A DNA stretch of 64,000 bases from Stictocephala bisonia (GCA_035578905.1 JAQJVL010000328.1:62001-126000); one strand, 5' to 3'. Shown: positions 49,725 through 61,096, counted from the first letter of the stretch. Numbers and translations are program-made. Notes: a model not told the origin generated them from the sequence alone.

Positions 49725-50070
49725 GAAAGAGAATAAACTGGAAGTAATGGAGACGTGGATTCTAAGAGGGGGTGGAGAAAACAGGATAGCAAGATAGAGT
49801 GCTAAATGAAGAAGTGCTGAGGAGAGTGGGAGAAGAGAGGGAAATACTGAAAACTATAAGAAGAAAAATGAGTTGGTTCATGACATGTGATGAGACGGAA
49901 ACCCCTGTTGAGAGCAGTTATATAAGGAAAAGTTAAGGGAAAGAGAGGGAAGGGAAGAATAAGATGTCAGATGGTGAACAGTGAGGGATCAGAAGGAAGT
50001 ACGATAAAAACGACTTGGTTAAAACAGAGAGGGTTGGCGGAAGGTTGTACCAGGACTTTCCTAAGAGAAA
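49725..50070 (+). pseudogene. Relic of RTE-like retrotransposon C-terminus
   Basis: The stretch RLEVMETWILR (compare RLE-x-E-MW-x-WRR) is followed, with frame change, by NEEVLRRVGEEREILKTIRR, KMSWF, and later NPLLRAVI. This is the order of the conserved region after the RT domain in RTE/CR1-like elements (NEEVLRRVGEER...LKTI-x-RRKLSW-x-GHVMRH). Frameshifts and stops throughout. The 23880-24295 relic is a second, inverted copy of the same family. Confidence 0.6.
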
Positions 50071-51068
50071 AAAATCCTTGATGATGCTATCCTAAACTGA
50101 TTTCGATTATTCTAGGAGTCGTTATTTCTTATAGATACTGATCAACTTTACTAGTTACACCGGTGTAAGATAGGAGGCAGTTTGACCTCATGTTGTGCTT
50201 GTAGTATGCCTATTTCTATACCTCAAGGTCTTAATTATTGAATTTTATAGTTATTTGTTTTAGGTACATATAGTACTTAAAACTATTACTATTAACAAGT
50301 AGTGCTGGATAATTAGTGCATATACAAGACGTTACAGTTTAAGGCCAGAGCAATTATGTCACCACTCAGTGGGACAGAATAGTACTTATAATCTTTAAGT
50401 TTTTCGATGTTTGATATGCGTATTTACTGTTAGAAATTGATATCAGTTACTTGGAATGGTTAGATACATAGCTCAGAACGCAGTTAACAGCGTCAAGACG
50501 CCTCTTGTTCAGAGGGCTTGGAATGTTTCGACCTAAGATGGCGGCAACACTCCAGACAGAATTAACTCAAGATAAATATCTTCTCCCGTTTTCAACCCGT
50601 CTGCGGCTGGCCAGAAGCCTGCCAGACTATCTCTGGCACAAAGAAGTAACAATTTAACACATAAACTTGTTTTGTTGTAAATTTTGTACAAAACAAACAA
50701 GGCGTTGGGATGATGTAGTTTCTGGCACGTTACATATCGCCCATTTGATCTTAAGTGCATTCTACACCAGTTGTCTAGTTATACAGCTATAAACTAGATC
50801 GTAGTTTGTACGATATTCTTAGGTTAAACTTATATCCCATGAATCTTCACATAATATATTTCTTTAGTACTTGTAAACCACCGGGTTTCTACTCGAAAGT
50901 CTCTCAGGCTCGGACAGAATTTTAGATAACACGTTTGTCAGCTTTTGTTTTTAGATTTAACAGGTTGCGACTGTATAGCGGCCACAGTATTCTGAAGGCA
51001 TTCCTGTTGACATAATTTGTGTCCAGCTATTTAAGAACCACATTAACACTCTTTCTTAAATAGTTTTA
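50071..51068. other. Non-coding stretch
   Basis: A 75-codon minus-strand frame at 50533-50760 has no recognised motif. No repeats seen. Confidence 0.5.
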
Positions 51069-51493
51069 GGGACAGTCCATAAATTACGTACCGCTAAAAT
51101 CAGACATTTCAAACCCCCCTCCACACGTGGAACGAACTAGTAACGGTAATAGCCAACCCCCCCTAAAAAAATACGTAACGCTGTAAAAAAATACCAACCT
51201 CCTCCCCCCATTTTTGTCTTCCATTTTCATAGGATGACATAATACTGTATGATCAATGAAACATATTATGATTTATGATAGTCATTTTTTATTTTGTTTC
51301 GGTTTTTTTTCTTATGGGGGGGAAACTATATTACTAACTTTAAAATCTTTTTAAAATATTTTGTATTTTTGGGTAAAACGATCAAATTTTGTGAATGAAT
51401 TCAAACAAATTGTTAATAGTTTAATAGTTACGTAAATCAGCGTATAACCCCCCCTCCCCAGCCCCAAAGCGAAGCTTAATTTAAGGACGGCCC
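51069..51493. mobile_element. Short TIR element, GGGNCNGTCC termini
   Basis: The left end GGGACAGTCCATAAATTACG and right end AATTTAAGGACGGCCC are inverted relatives, with possible TTTA duplications outside. C-rich tracts (CCCCCCTCC) stand near both ends. Similar GGGCCGTCCATAAATTACGT ends are common in animal genomes. About 425 bp, no coding capacity; superfamily not assigned. Confidence 0.55.
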
Positions 51494-52206
51494 TTTATCA
51501 AGTTCATTTCCCTTGACACAATGTGTGTTTTCATTTATAGCTAATTGAATTTTAAGTCACTGTCAAAAAATACATAAAGCAATACAGATCAGGAAAAAAA
51601 TAGTATTTAAAATATCGTAGTATAATAAAGTGTACAATAATTATGGTGTAGTTTATTTTATAATTATATGGAATGTTAACTTGCGAAGAGATAATTATTA
51701 CGTTTACAGTCAAGAAGAAAACATCGGGCAAGGAGCGTGGTAATTAAATCTAAGCGCTCGTACTTATTGACATACACCTCATGTTCTTTAGTCTTATTTT
51801 TTTGTAACATTGAGACCTGGGAAATAAGGAATATTCAAATCACGAATGCAGTAAAAGACAGTAACATATTACAACATTTCAATTTAGTGATTCCAGTTCA
51901 AAATAGAGTAGAAAATAACACTAACTGGTCTAACTAAGATTACTATATCAAAGAGAGTGCGAACTAAAGAACAATTATAAACGAATAAAGTAAATTATAT
52001 TAACCATTGAAGGCATACACTTTAATTTTAACTTTCAATTAATTATTAACTACAAATTCAAGAATAAGTTTAACTCACTGTTCAGTTCCACACTGTCCAT
52101 ATTTAACACATACCTGTAACATATACACGTCCGTTAAAGATACATACAATCTACGGTTAGAAATACCACTGAAATTTTACATAGGCTTTTCATTTGAAAA
52201 GTACTG
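51494..52206. other. Non-coding stretch
   Basis: AT-rich; no relic recognised. Confidence 0.5.
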
Positions 52207-53026
52207 CTGTCGGAGCATAAATTAAATGTACCCGCGTTTGAATTTTTTTCACTACGAAACTAAGAGGCCTTCGAAAAATGCAATCACATAATTGTTTTCT
52301 TATCTATTAGTATGACATAAAAAACGGATTTTTAAACGTTATTATAGGTTTTAATAATTTTTATCCTAGTTAGAACTAAAAATTGTACAGGAATTTTAAA
52401 CTGACTGTGCATCAACGTTACAATTGTATTATTAAAACACCTGTTAATGTATTGCATTTATATTTAAATGCATGGTTGAAAAGAATGCAGTCTTAATATT
52501 TTTAAAATTTTAGAACTTTAACTTTTAGTTGTGATCCTTATGAAATCTATAGTTACGATACGTTACTTTTTTATTTTACTTCCGTTGAAAAAATTTAAAA
52601 TTAATGCATTTACTTACGCATATCAAAGCAACGTATTGTAACTATACTTTTCATAAGGATTACAACGTGGCCAAGTAATTTTACGACCTCTAGAAGCCAT
52701 GATAACGTTGTTTCAGGAAATTGATGAGAACTTTTTTCTTAAAAAGTTAAAATTGTGGGATTTAAAAAACTTATAGAAAACATTGTTGACAAACACGTAT
52801 ACAAAAATATAAATGCGATACATTAAGGGGATGTTTAGTCATGAAAGATTAAAGTTGATGCACACTGAAAACTAGATTAAAATCCGATACTGTTTTTTGT
52901 TCTAGCTACGATAAAATTTTGCATTGTATAAAAATGCATATGTCATCTAGCGTACCATTAAACGATATAAACAATAATGTGATTGGATTCTTTGTAGGCC
53001 TTCAAACTCAGGTACACATAATTTCT
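52207..53026. mobile_element. Long foldback MITE, family B, copy 2
   Basis: Starts CTGTCGGAGCATAAATTAAA + TGTACCCGCGTTTGAA and ends TTCAAACTCAGGTACACATA + ATTTCTGCGCCGACA. The interior shares GATACGTTACTT, AACTATACTTTTCATAAGGA + TTACAACGTGGCCAAGTAAT and GAAGCCATGATAACGTTGTT with copy 1 at 40804-41613. Similar length, no coding capacity. Confidence 0.75.
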
Positions 53027-53354
53027 GCGCCGACAATGGTAAGGTAGTTAAGGCATCTACTTATTGACAACTTTTCAACACACGTATTCATAAGTTTTGA
53101 AACTTTTGTTTTGGTTTTGTCAATACAGCGTGGACCCTGAGGGTGAAATGTTTCACAAAGCACGTTCTCTCCATTCAGATAAAAGAGAGCCCGAAGTGTT
53201 AAAACCATTTACTTCCTCCACTTGGGAAGATGAGCTTCAATTACAATTCTATTAATTAAAACTTCCTCGTAGTGGTTAGTAACGTTTCAGTCACAAACCG
53301 TTAACCATGCATCACTTCTCGTTGACGGTCCGGGAGGTTTTAGACACACTCTTA
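53027..53354. other. Non-coding spacer
   Basis: About 330 bp between the MITE and the retrotransposon fragment; nothing recognised. Confidence 0.5.
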
Positions 53355-54027
53355 TAGATTTCTTTACAGAGTCTCCAAGACCTTTACAGATGTGTTTGTA
53401 TTAAAAACGTTATACTGCTGTTTGATGAGACCCCACCTTGAGTACAACAGTGTCGTATGGTCTCCTCAACATAATCCGTTTTTAAGAGATATTATGGATA
53501 AGGTTCAACGGCGGTTCTTAAGACTTGTAGGTGTGAGACTTGGATTTGAATATCGAAAAGTACCTGAGCAATATGTTCTTTCACTTTTGGACCTTCCTTC
53601 CCGTGAATCAAGGCGCTTAAATCAGGACATGCTGTTCCTATACAAGCTGGTAAATGGAATTTCCGACTGCCCTGATCTCCTGGAGAGAATTCACTTCAGA
53701 GTACCTTCTAGCACACCTCTTGCGAAACCCTGTGTAACTACCTCCTCCGCCGCAAATAGTCCCATGGTACAAGTTCATCTGAGTAACACACTTCCAGACC
53801 ACATCGACTTTTTCTGCTCACCAACTGCACCTTTTAAATCTTCACATAGATTTCTACATCAATAATTTCCCCTTCATAAGTTCTGTGCTGAATTGTGTCC
53901 AATTTAACAATTTCCATTTTAGCAATTCCATCAATGTTACATTTCACAATTAGAATATGTATGTTATACTTTTCATGTTCTTTGTAATTAAATGGCTAAG
54001 CCGTTGGAAGAAAATAAACAACAATAA
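53355..54027 (+). pseudogene. 5'-truncated Jockey-like retrotransposon, C-terminal ORF2 and 3' UTR
   Basis: An undamaged frame ends at 53865 (157 codons from a GTG at 53392). It reads RVSKTFTDVFVLKTLYCCLM, RPHLEYNSVVWSP, KVQRRFLRL, then MLFLYKLVNG. This is the region after the RT palm in Jockey/R1-type ORF2 (LKTLYCSLVRP-x-LEY-S-VWSP...VQRRF). It is cellularly inert because the endonuclease and RT active site are missing. The 3' UTR continues to AATGGCTAAGCCGTTGGAAG + AAAATAAACAACAATAAA, a typical non-LTR end. The open frame indicates a rather recent insertion. Confidence 0.75.
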
Positions 54028-54624
54028 ACGTGGCGTCCAAAATTCAAGGGCAGAAATAAAATACCATAGTTTCATAATTAGCACATTAAGTGTTATAGAA
54101 GATGCAAAAATGTGTTACAAAAACCATATTAATTTCTAGACTTTTCCGTTGAGCGGATTCACATTTAGATCAATTGATAGAATAAAAAACATCCCTAGAA
54201 CCATTTCGCTCCCAGGAATTTCATGAGTAGTATGTCTTTAAAAACGGCCTTCTGACACAGGGTATCTCCCAGAATGCTAGGATAGAATTAGGAAATTTGC
54301 AGTGTTTTAGTAAAAAATGTATACAAAATATATTTATAATTGAATTGTTATCATTTTTTTAAATTATATTTCTAATAACCTAATCTACACACTAATGTAC
54401 TAAAAATTATGTTTACTCATCCTGGGGGAAATAATTTAAGAAAGAACTTTAAAAATGTTATTTTATTTTTTCAATTTGTCCAAAATTAAAAATCAATGCA
54501 GAGCCTTAATCACAATAGGTAGGATTTTGAAATGTTGAACCTTCATTTTAGAGTATGGTATATTTTAATGTTCGGATGCAAAAATCATGATTATTTTAAT
54601 TTTTACAACTCTCCATAAGAAATA
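54028..54624. other. Non-coding, AT-rich
   Basis: No relic recognised before the 156-bp repeat. Confidence 0.5.
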
Positions 54625-55110
54625 CATTGAGGTCGATATAAAAATCAACATACAGCGTAAACCGCAAAAGATAGCTACTTGAAATGTTTACAGTACCTTC
54701 GTTTTATGGTCTTAGTGCGTGCTAAGAAAGGATTTTTTTGAAATTCCATATCTGAGGGGTAGAAACAACCCCCCAAACGTTCAGGGAGGCCGATCTAAAA
54801 ATCAACGTACAGCGTAACCGTAAAAGATAGCTACTTGAAATGTTTACTGTACTTCGTTTTATGGTCTTAGCGTGCTAAGAAATGACTTTTTTTTGAAATT
54901 CCATCCTTGAGGAGTAGAAACAGCCCCCCAAACGTTCATGGAGGCCGATCTAAAAATCAACGTACTGCGTAAACCGTAAAATATAGCTACTTGAAAATTG
55001 TACAGTACCTTCATTTTATGGTCTTAGTGCGTGCTAAGAAAGGATTTTTTTGAAATTCCATTTCTGAAGAGTAGAAACAGCCACCCCAAACATTCCATTG
55101 TTTCTCATTA
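54625..55110. repeat. Three tandem copies of a 156-bp unit
   Basis: AAAATCAACNTACNGCGTAA starts at 54641, 54797 and 54953 (period 156). Units also share AGATAGCTACTTGAAATG, TTTTATGGTCTTAG and GTAGAAACA..CCCCCAAACGTTC. Identity between neighbours looks above 90%. Confidence 0.9.
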
Positions 55111-55859
55111 GAATAGCATTGGTATTAATTTAATATAATAATTCGAAATAAATTGAAGCCGTGAATATAGTCGTAGATGGTGAGGATTTTCCTCACCTTG
55201 TGATCATGGGGATCTTGCAAGCTTATTTTACTCCCAGTCTTATAATGTACACGGTTTAGCGTTTCGAGCGTCTGAGGTACGGGTGGTAGCTATCGTAAAT
55301 CACGTGTCTAACAACTAGCCGAGGTTCAAACAGTTCACTATGAACCGGGTAGGCCAACAACAATACTCCAAAATAAGCTATGATAGATATCCGAAAAGTC
55401 TAAATGTGAGACTTACGGTACTTCTTGTGAGCTCAAGACAGCTGGAGACATTTCCCCCTTCGATTTTGAAATATATCGTGATGGCAAACTTCTGGCCAAA
55501 TATGGATGGAATGAAAGTGATAAACGACGTCTCCGGTTAAGGGGAAACAATTTTAAGGCCATTTCGATGTCTTACTTGGTGTGACATCAACATCGCCTTC
55601 GCCTATAAGAACATCTCCACCCTGAAGCTCCTCTGATCCTAAGGACTGTCAACCGTCCTGTTTATTCCTCAAGCTTCTCGGTCAAGCTCTATTATTATGA
55701 CTGATTTAATTTGTCTATTACAATAAAATTCCCTCTTTTAAAAACTATGAGAGTTCATCTTAGAGGTCATGAAACTTCTGAAGTAATTTTCGTGATCTAC
55801 TTTTGAGAATAGTTTTGATGGTAAATATTCCGAATCTGGAGGAAAGATTTGCCCTCAGA
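55111..55859. other. Non-coding stretch upstream of Helitron relic
   Basis: No clear Rep (rolling-circle replication) motifs of a Helitron were found here; a 66-codon frame at 55340 has no recognised motif. Confidence 0.45.
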
Positions 55860-56540
55860 ACTAGGAACTGTGGTAATTACTATAAAGGAATTAATGAACA
55901 TAATATATACTAAAGTAAGCATAAATTAACTGAGTGGCTTTGTGAAAAAGCAACATTGACTACAAAACATAAGACAGGTGTAGAAATTAATAATAGTTTA
56001 ATAAACTCTTTTTAAGGAACAAAAGTTGAATATCCATCCATAGATTCAATTGTACAAGTAGATGATGCTGTACAATTTCCAACTGAATTTCTGCATACAT
56101 AGACCCACCTAATTTCCACCACATAGACTCACTTTGAAAATTAGAACACCGATCATGCTTCCCAGAAACCTTTTTCCAACAAAATTATGCACTGGTACAC
56201 GTTTACGAGTAACTGCTCTCCAGAAAAATGTTACTGAAGCAACTTTTATTACCAGCTCTAGTATCTCCTCTAGTACTGTTTTCTTCCTAGAATCCAATTA
56301 ATGCCTACAGACTATCCATTCCAATTCAGAAGAGTACAGCTCCCTATTAATTTGTGTTTTGCAATGACTGTTATTAAGTCTCAAGGGCAATCCTTAAAAT
56401 TTGCAGGCTTAGATTTGAGAGACGTGTTCTATTCCCACGGACAATTTTAAATAGCCTGTTCTAGAGTAAGCAGTCTATCAAGTAACACCAAAAGGAAAGA
56501 CAAATAACGTAGTTTATAAAGAAGTTTTTCGGTAAGTTAT
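55860..56540 (+). pseudogene. Helitron Pif1-like helicase, C-terminal relic
   Basis: Blocks in broken frames follow the Helitron helicase order: WLCEKATLTTKHKTGVEINN; YPSIDSIVQVDDAVQFPTEF; PPHRLTLKIRTPIMLPRNLF; LCTGTRLRVTALQKNVTEAT; YPFQFRRVQLPINLCFAMTV; IKSQGQSLKFAGLDLRDVFY; SHGQF-IACSRVSS. The FAMTxxKSQGQ and ACSRV segments are helicase motifs V and VI of Pif1-family enzymes. At least four stops/frameshifts kill it, and the Rep domain and Walker motifs are gone. A Helitron-type 3' end lies 450 bp downstream in the same orientation. Confidence 0.75.
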
Positions 56541-56763
56541 ACTTAACATTCTTAAATGTGCATGCATAATATGATATTAAATTGTTGTTTTACAAAGTTA
56601 TAACTTGAAATAAAAAATAATAATATTAGTTTAATTTATATGTTTTTTTGAACTAGAACTTTTTCAATTTTGTGTTGTTTTTCTGAATCACTTCTGATTA
56701 ATGTATTATAGTTTAATTACCTTCAATCTGCCAGTGATCCTGTAAATCTTCTTGGATTACGCG

Positions 56764-56787
56764 TTTCGGCTTTTATGCTATCATCAG
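56764..56787 (-). other. Hammerhead-like half-core on the minus strand
   Basis: The minus strand reads CTGATGA (56787-56781), a short weak stem, then GAAACGCG. This again resembles Penelope-type ends. Stem II is only about 2-3 bp and no full fold is visible. Confidence 0.25.
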
Positions 56788-56982
56788 ATCCATAACAATT
56801 ATTATAATTTACGCTTTTAGTATAGATGATAAAAAAGGTAAAATAAATAGGCAAATCTTCTGCTTCTTATACACATGTTTAGCCTAAGTTCATAAACTAA
56901 AATGCTTTTATGTTTACAAAGACTTTTAATTTGAATTAAGAAAATTATAAATTTCATATATTTTGTATACAATTAGAAAGTT

Positions 56983-57012
56983 TGCGGGCGAAGCCGCAAC
57001 GGGGGTGCTAGC
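56983..57012 (+). other. Helitron 3' terminus
   Basis: Hairpin GCGG-GCGAAG-CCGC followed about 10 nt later by CTAG (57009-57012). A short GC hairpin just before CTRR is the diagnostic Helitron 3' end. It probably terminates the Helitron whose helicase relic lies upstream. The next base is C instead of the expected T. Confidence 0.6.
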
Positions 57013-57619
57013 AACGGTGTATGCCTACAAACATAATTTAAAAATAAACATTGTGAGCAAGAGCAGCTTACTGACGAATCTGTTTAATTACGTTGCACCA
57101 CAGCCACCTAAATCAATGTTCGTTGTTGCTTGCACACTGTGATTGACTATATATAGTTATTTTAACATACTAGTGTGATAAAACAGTTCTTTCTGAACAT
57201 CGCAATTTAAACATATTTCAAGTTGATAACGTAATATATTTTTTATAATTTTTTTCTAAACGTCCGAAAAGTTGGACGCAGGATAAATCAGGAGATACTT
57301 CTGACGTCCGAAAAATCTGGAACTATAGGGTTAAAATCCAATAAGTAGTTTTCAAGTTAGCGTGTATTTTACAAACAGGCTAAGGATGTCTCGTGTTTAA
57401 TAAGCTGCATCAACTTCTCCTTTATATAACATACTAGAAAATAATAGCAGGAAATATATTTAAATATGTGAAATCTTTGTTGGAGGGTTAATATGAAATA
57501 ATGATTCGCAGGTTGCTATCATGTATATAGAAAGAAGGAAAGACCTAGTTGACTGCGATGACACCTCAACTGTCTCAGTCTCCACAGAGAAGAAGGAAAC
57601 TGAGATCGCATCCAATAGA
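57013..57619. other. Non-coding; contains a TTAA-type transposon end
   Basis: CGTCCGAAAAATCTGGAACT + ATAGGGTTAA (ending near 57334) resembles a piggyBac-like terminus (TTAACCCTATAG... inward on the minus strand). 57575-57615 is related to 28195-28235. No gene. Confidence 0.4.
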
Positions 57620-59460
57620 AGTTATACAAAGAGAACGAAATAAATCGTTTAACGATAGATTAGGAACAGTGGAGTGGAACGATATATTATATGCGATGTT
57701 TACGGTACAAACAAGCCAGCTGCTATTGTTTATTTACAACGATGCTTGATTGTAATTATATCGTCTTGTTATAAACATTATATCAAAGGTGTTTGAAAAA
57801 GCTATGTACTTACAATTAGTTGATTATTTGGAAAAAAACCACTTATTTGATGATGAGCAACACGGTTTCCGTAAGGGCAGGTCCACGGTTACAGCACTAG
57901 TCAATTTCGTAGACATGATAATAGATTCAATTGATAAAAAATATGTTGTAGCTGGATATTTCATGGACCTGTCTAGGGCTTTTGACAGTGTGTCACATTC
58001 GCGTTTAATATCAAAACTAAGTTCACTTGGAATAAATGGAGTTGCTTTGGAATGGTTTAAATCTTACCTTGAAAATAGACAGCAATCAGTTGAGATTACT
58101 CATATAAAAGAAAACAAAATTATAAAAAAGCTATCTACATTTCAGCAAATTAAACACGGAGTACCACAAGGGTCAATCCTAGGACCCCTTCTTTTTCTAT
58201 GTTATCTAAAAGGTATGCCTTCATTGCTTACTAAAGTACAAAGTGTTCCAAAAGGCCTGTTCTTATATGCTGACGACTCAAACTTAATAGTGTCAGCTAA
58301 AACAGCCAGTGAATTGGAGAGAGAAGCAAACTTAGAGTTGGCAAAATTTCAAAACTTTTTCTGCAATAACAATATGTTACTAAATCCTCGGAAAACTAAA
58401 TATATTCACTTCTCTACAGTTCAAAATAAGAATCAGGTTAAACCAAATATCAATATCGGCACGGAAAAAGTTGAAAACATTGATAAAACGAAATTTCTAG
58501 GTTTGTTAATTGACAGTAGTCTCAGCTGGTGCAGTCATGTAGATCACATTATTTCAAAAATTAATTCAGGCTTGTTTGCATTGAGAAGAATGTCACTCCT
58601 ATGCAGTGAACCAACATTAAAATTAATATTTCATGCTCACATACAGTCACATATAGCCTATGGCATATGTGTCTATGGTAGCACTTCTTTACAAAATTTG
58701 AACAAAATATTAATGCTGCAAAAAAGGCAATCAGAATAATTTTAAAATTAAGAGCTACTGATTCTGTAAGGGGTCATTTCCAAAGTTTGCAAATATTAAC
58801 GGTATTTGGCCTATATATTTTAAGTTGTATAATGTATATTAGAGACCACTTCAGTGAAGTGGAAACTCACTCTGACATACACTTTTACAATACAAGGGGT
58901 AAAATGGCGATAGTTGTACCCAACCACAGGCTAGAGTTATTTAAAAAGAAAACTTCAGTAATGGGTGCGAAGTTTATAAATGCTCTACCTTATAGTATTA
59001 AAAATAAATTTGACTCTGTAAATTTTAAATCCCTGGTTAAATCATACCTTATTTCTAAATCTTTATATTCTTTGGACGAATATTTTAGTTCTTAGTAATA
59101 AGTTAATTTAGTTTATACAATAAATGTAGTGACGCTATTTAATGTACAACTCTGTACTGATACAAATAAAGATATTTTGATTTGATTTGATATAATTACA
59201 GTCTTCGAAAAATCGACGCATAACCTACCAGAACTGCACGTCAACGTCGGAAAACCGACAAGTAACCATTTGAGGGTTAAGATGATGCCATGGGGGTTGC
59301 CTTTTCAAAAACAAAGATTTATTATATTCATGATTATTTTGTGTTGATTTCGAAAATGTTTACTTATAGTTTTGAGCTCAACTCTTATTATATGCCAAGC
59401 TGAATAAGTCAATGATCACTATAAAACACTAAAATAGTATTCTGTGATTTAATAGGTTTC
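57620..59460. repeat. Local duplication, copy 1, interrupted by a retrotransposon
   Basis: 57620-57747 (TACAAAGAGAACGAAATAAA...ATTTACAACGATGCTT) and 59206-59460 (TCTTCGAAAAATCGACG...TAAAACACTAAAATA) are contiguous in the second copy at 60545-60955. The intervening 1.45 kb is the inserted retroelement. A TTAACCCT-type transposon end (59277) lies inside the duplicated unit. Confidence 0.8.
57756..59190 (+). pseudogene. 5'-truncated Jockey/CR1-like retrotransposon (reverse transcriptase)
   Basis: RT coding sequence starts inside the domain (YRLVINIISKVFEKAMY) and continues through QHGFRKGRSTVTALVNF, FMDLSRAFDSVSHSRLISKL (first catalytic Asp), KHGVPQGSILGPLLFLCYL and LFLYADDSNLIVSA (catalytic pair Asp-Asp) to SSLSWCSHVDHIISKINSGL. 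The frame is open to 58739, then a one-base shift near 58728 (QKR|AIRIILKLRA) moves it to the frame that ends at 59095. The C-terminus (FINALPYSIKNK...SLYSLDEYF) is intact. The 5' UTR, ORF1 and endonuclease are missing. The tail is AATAAAGATATTTTGATTTG + ATTTGA. Possible duplicated target TAATTATA/TAATTACA. Function would be target-primed reverse transcription; this copy is inactive. Confidence 0.85.
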
Positions 59461-60092
59461 AAGTAAGGAGAGTGTCGAGTATAGTTTTTCAGTTCACCGT
59501 ACAGGCCAGCACCATTGTTCTCCTCCCCTCCAAACATTCTGGGTTAATGGATTAATTATTAGTACATGTATAGAGATGAAATTAGTAGTAATCCAATTAT
59601 AGCCAGTCGCTGTAGCCATATCCCTCTATGCAGCATCTTACTATCTGAACAAAGACAATTATCTCTATCCTCCAAAAAACTCAACCTAAAAAAACACAAC
59701 AAAAACACGACAATGACAATTGGATTAACACAGAAAACCTATTATGGTTGTCACCAGGAGATGAGCGGCACCTCCCTTCTTATCAATGATTGAATACTGA
59801 AGAACAATGTTCAATGACACGACGTGACTGTGGGCGTGTCAGAGGATCCATCCATCATCCGAGGGCTCGAACCACAACACAACCTTAACGACGCAACTCT
59901 TGTAGCTTCATCATAAACAATACCCATTCAAACCGTGTCTTTCCACTACATAAATGTGCAAATTGGCTTAGATGAATAACGATGGACGTAGATGAATCGA
60001 TGACACATTTCTTCTACCTCATGGTACTTTTGGATCTCTAGTCTTTATTATTTTTTTCCAATCTAATCTTACTCTGGATACGAAGGCTTCTT
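59461..60092. other. Non-coding; fragment of a dispersed repeat at 59470-59515
   Basis: GAGTGTCGAGTATAGTTTTT...GGCCAGCACCATTG resembles the flanks of the 9.6- and 28.3-kb elements. No gene in the remainder. Confidence 0.4.
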
Positions 60093-60096
60093 TTAA

Positions 60097-60754
60097 CCCT
60101 CTAACGGTACACTAAAACACTCGTTGTGGTTACGCCTGTTTTGCTAGTGTTGCAGTGTTTATTTCAAAAAATCATAAAATTATAATTTACAAATATTTAT
60201 AATTTTTGATACTTTAAAATAATTATAATCTACAACTACTTGATTGTTTAGTATGAAATAAAGAATTAGGAATAAAATATTGCTACTGATTTACTAAAAA
60301 AATTTGTAAATAAAGTTTCATAGAAAAACTTTTATAAATTGTCAGCCCTTTTACAAACTACATGAACACTTTAACTAGAGTTACAAAATATCCAAATTAT
60401 AGAGAATTTCCTATTCTTTTAAAATAAATAAATACATAGCAAATGTGTACATTTATGTACTGCAAATTACGTTTATATAAAAGCTAATAATTGCACCGGT
60501 AAAAAAACACCTTTGAAATGTAGCAACTACATTTTGTAAAAGAATTATATAAGTATACAAAGAGAACGAAATAAATCGTCTACGATAGATTAGGAAAAGT
60601 GGAGTGGAATGATATATTGTATGCAATGTTTACGCAACAAACAAACCAGCTGCTGTTGTTTATTTACAACGATGCTTAGTCTTCGAAAAATCGACACAAA
60701 ACCTAAAAGACCTGCACGTCAACGTCGGAAAACCGACAAGTAACCATTTGAGAG
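60097..60754. mobile_element. piggyBac-like MITE with TTAA flanks
   Basis: TTAA (60093-60096) precedes CCCTCTAACGGTAC; at the right, CCATTTGAGAG is followed by TTAA (60755-60758). Ends match over about 13 bp, with a CGTCGG-AAAA-CCGACG-type subterminal hairpin near the right end. CCCT next to TTAA is the piggyBac pattern. 658 bp, no transposase. Its right half is also present in the duplication at 57.6-59.5 kb. Confidence 0.5.
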
Positions 60755-60955
60755 TTAATATGATGCCATGGGAATTATCTTTTCAAAAACAAAGATTTAT
60801 TTTATTCATGATTATTTTGTGTTGATTTAGAAAATGTTTACGTATAGTCTTGATCTCCTCTACTTTTATTGTATACCAAGCTGAATCACTCAATGGTCAC
60901 TATAAAACACTAAAATAATAATTTATGATTTAATAGTTTTCAGACGATAAAAAGT
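60545..60955. repeat. Local duplication, copy 2 (empty site)
   Basis: Matches 57620-57747 joined directly to 59206-59460. At the junction it reads GATGCTTAGTCTTCG, with no retrotransposon. It therefore shows the state without the insertion, apart from a small deletion at the target. Confidence 0.8.
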
Positions 60956-61096
60956 AACTGATATGAAGAAATTACCACTATTCCGAAGGGTAATTAATAT
61001 TGCTAGTCCCTCTAACAAGTCAATTTGAAAACTAATTCAGGCATATTATATAAATAAAAATAGAAAGGAATTTAAAATGAAGAAAATAAAATTTAA

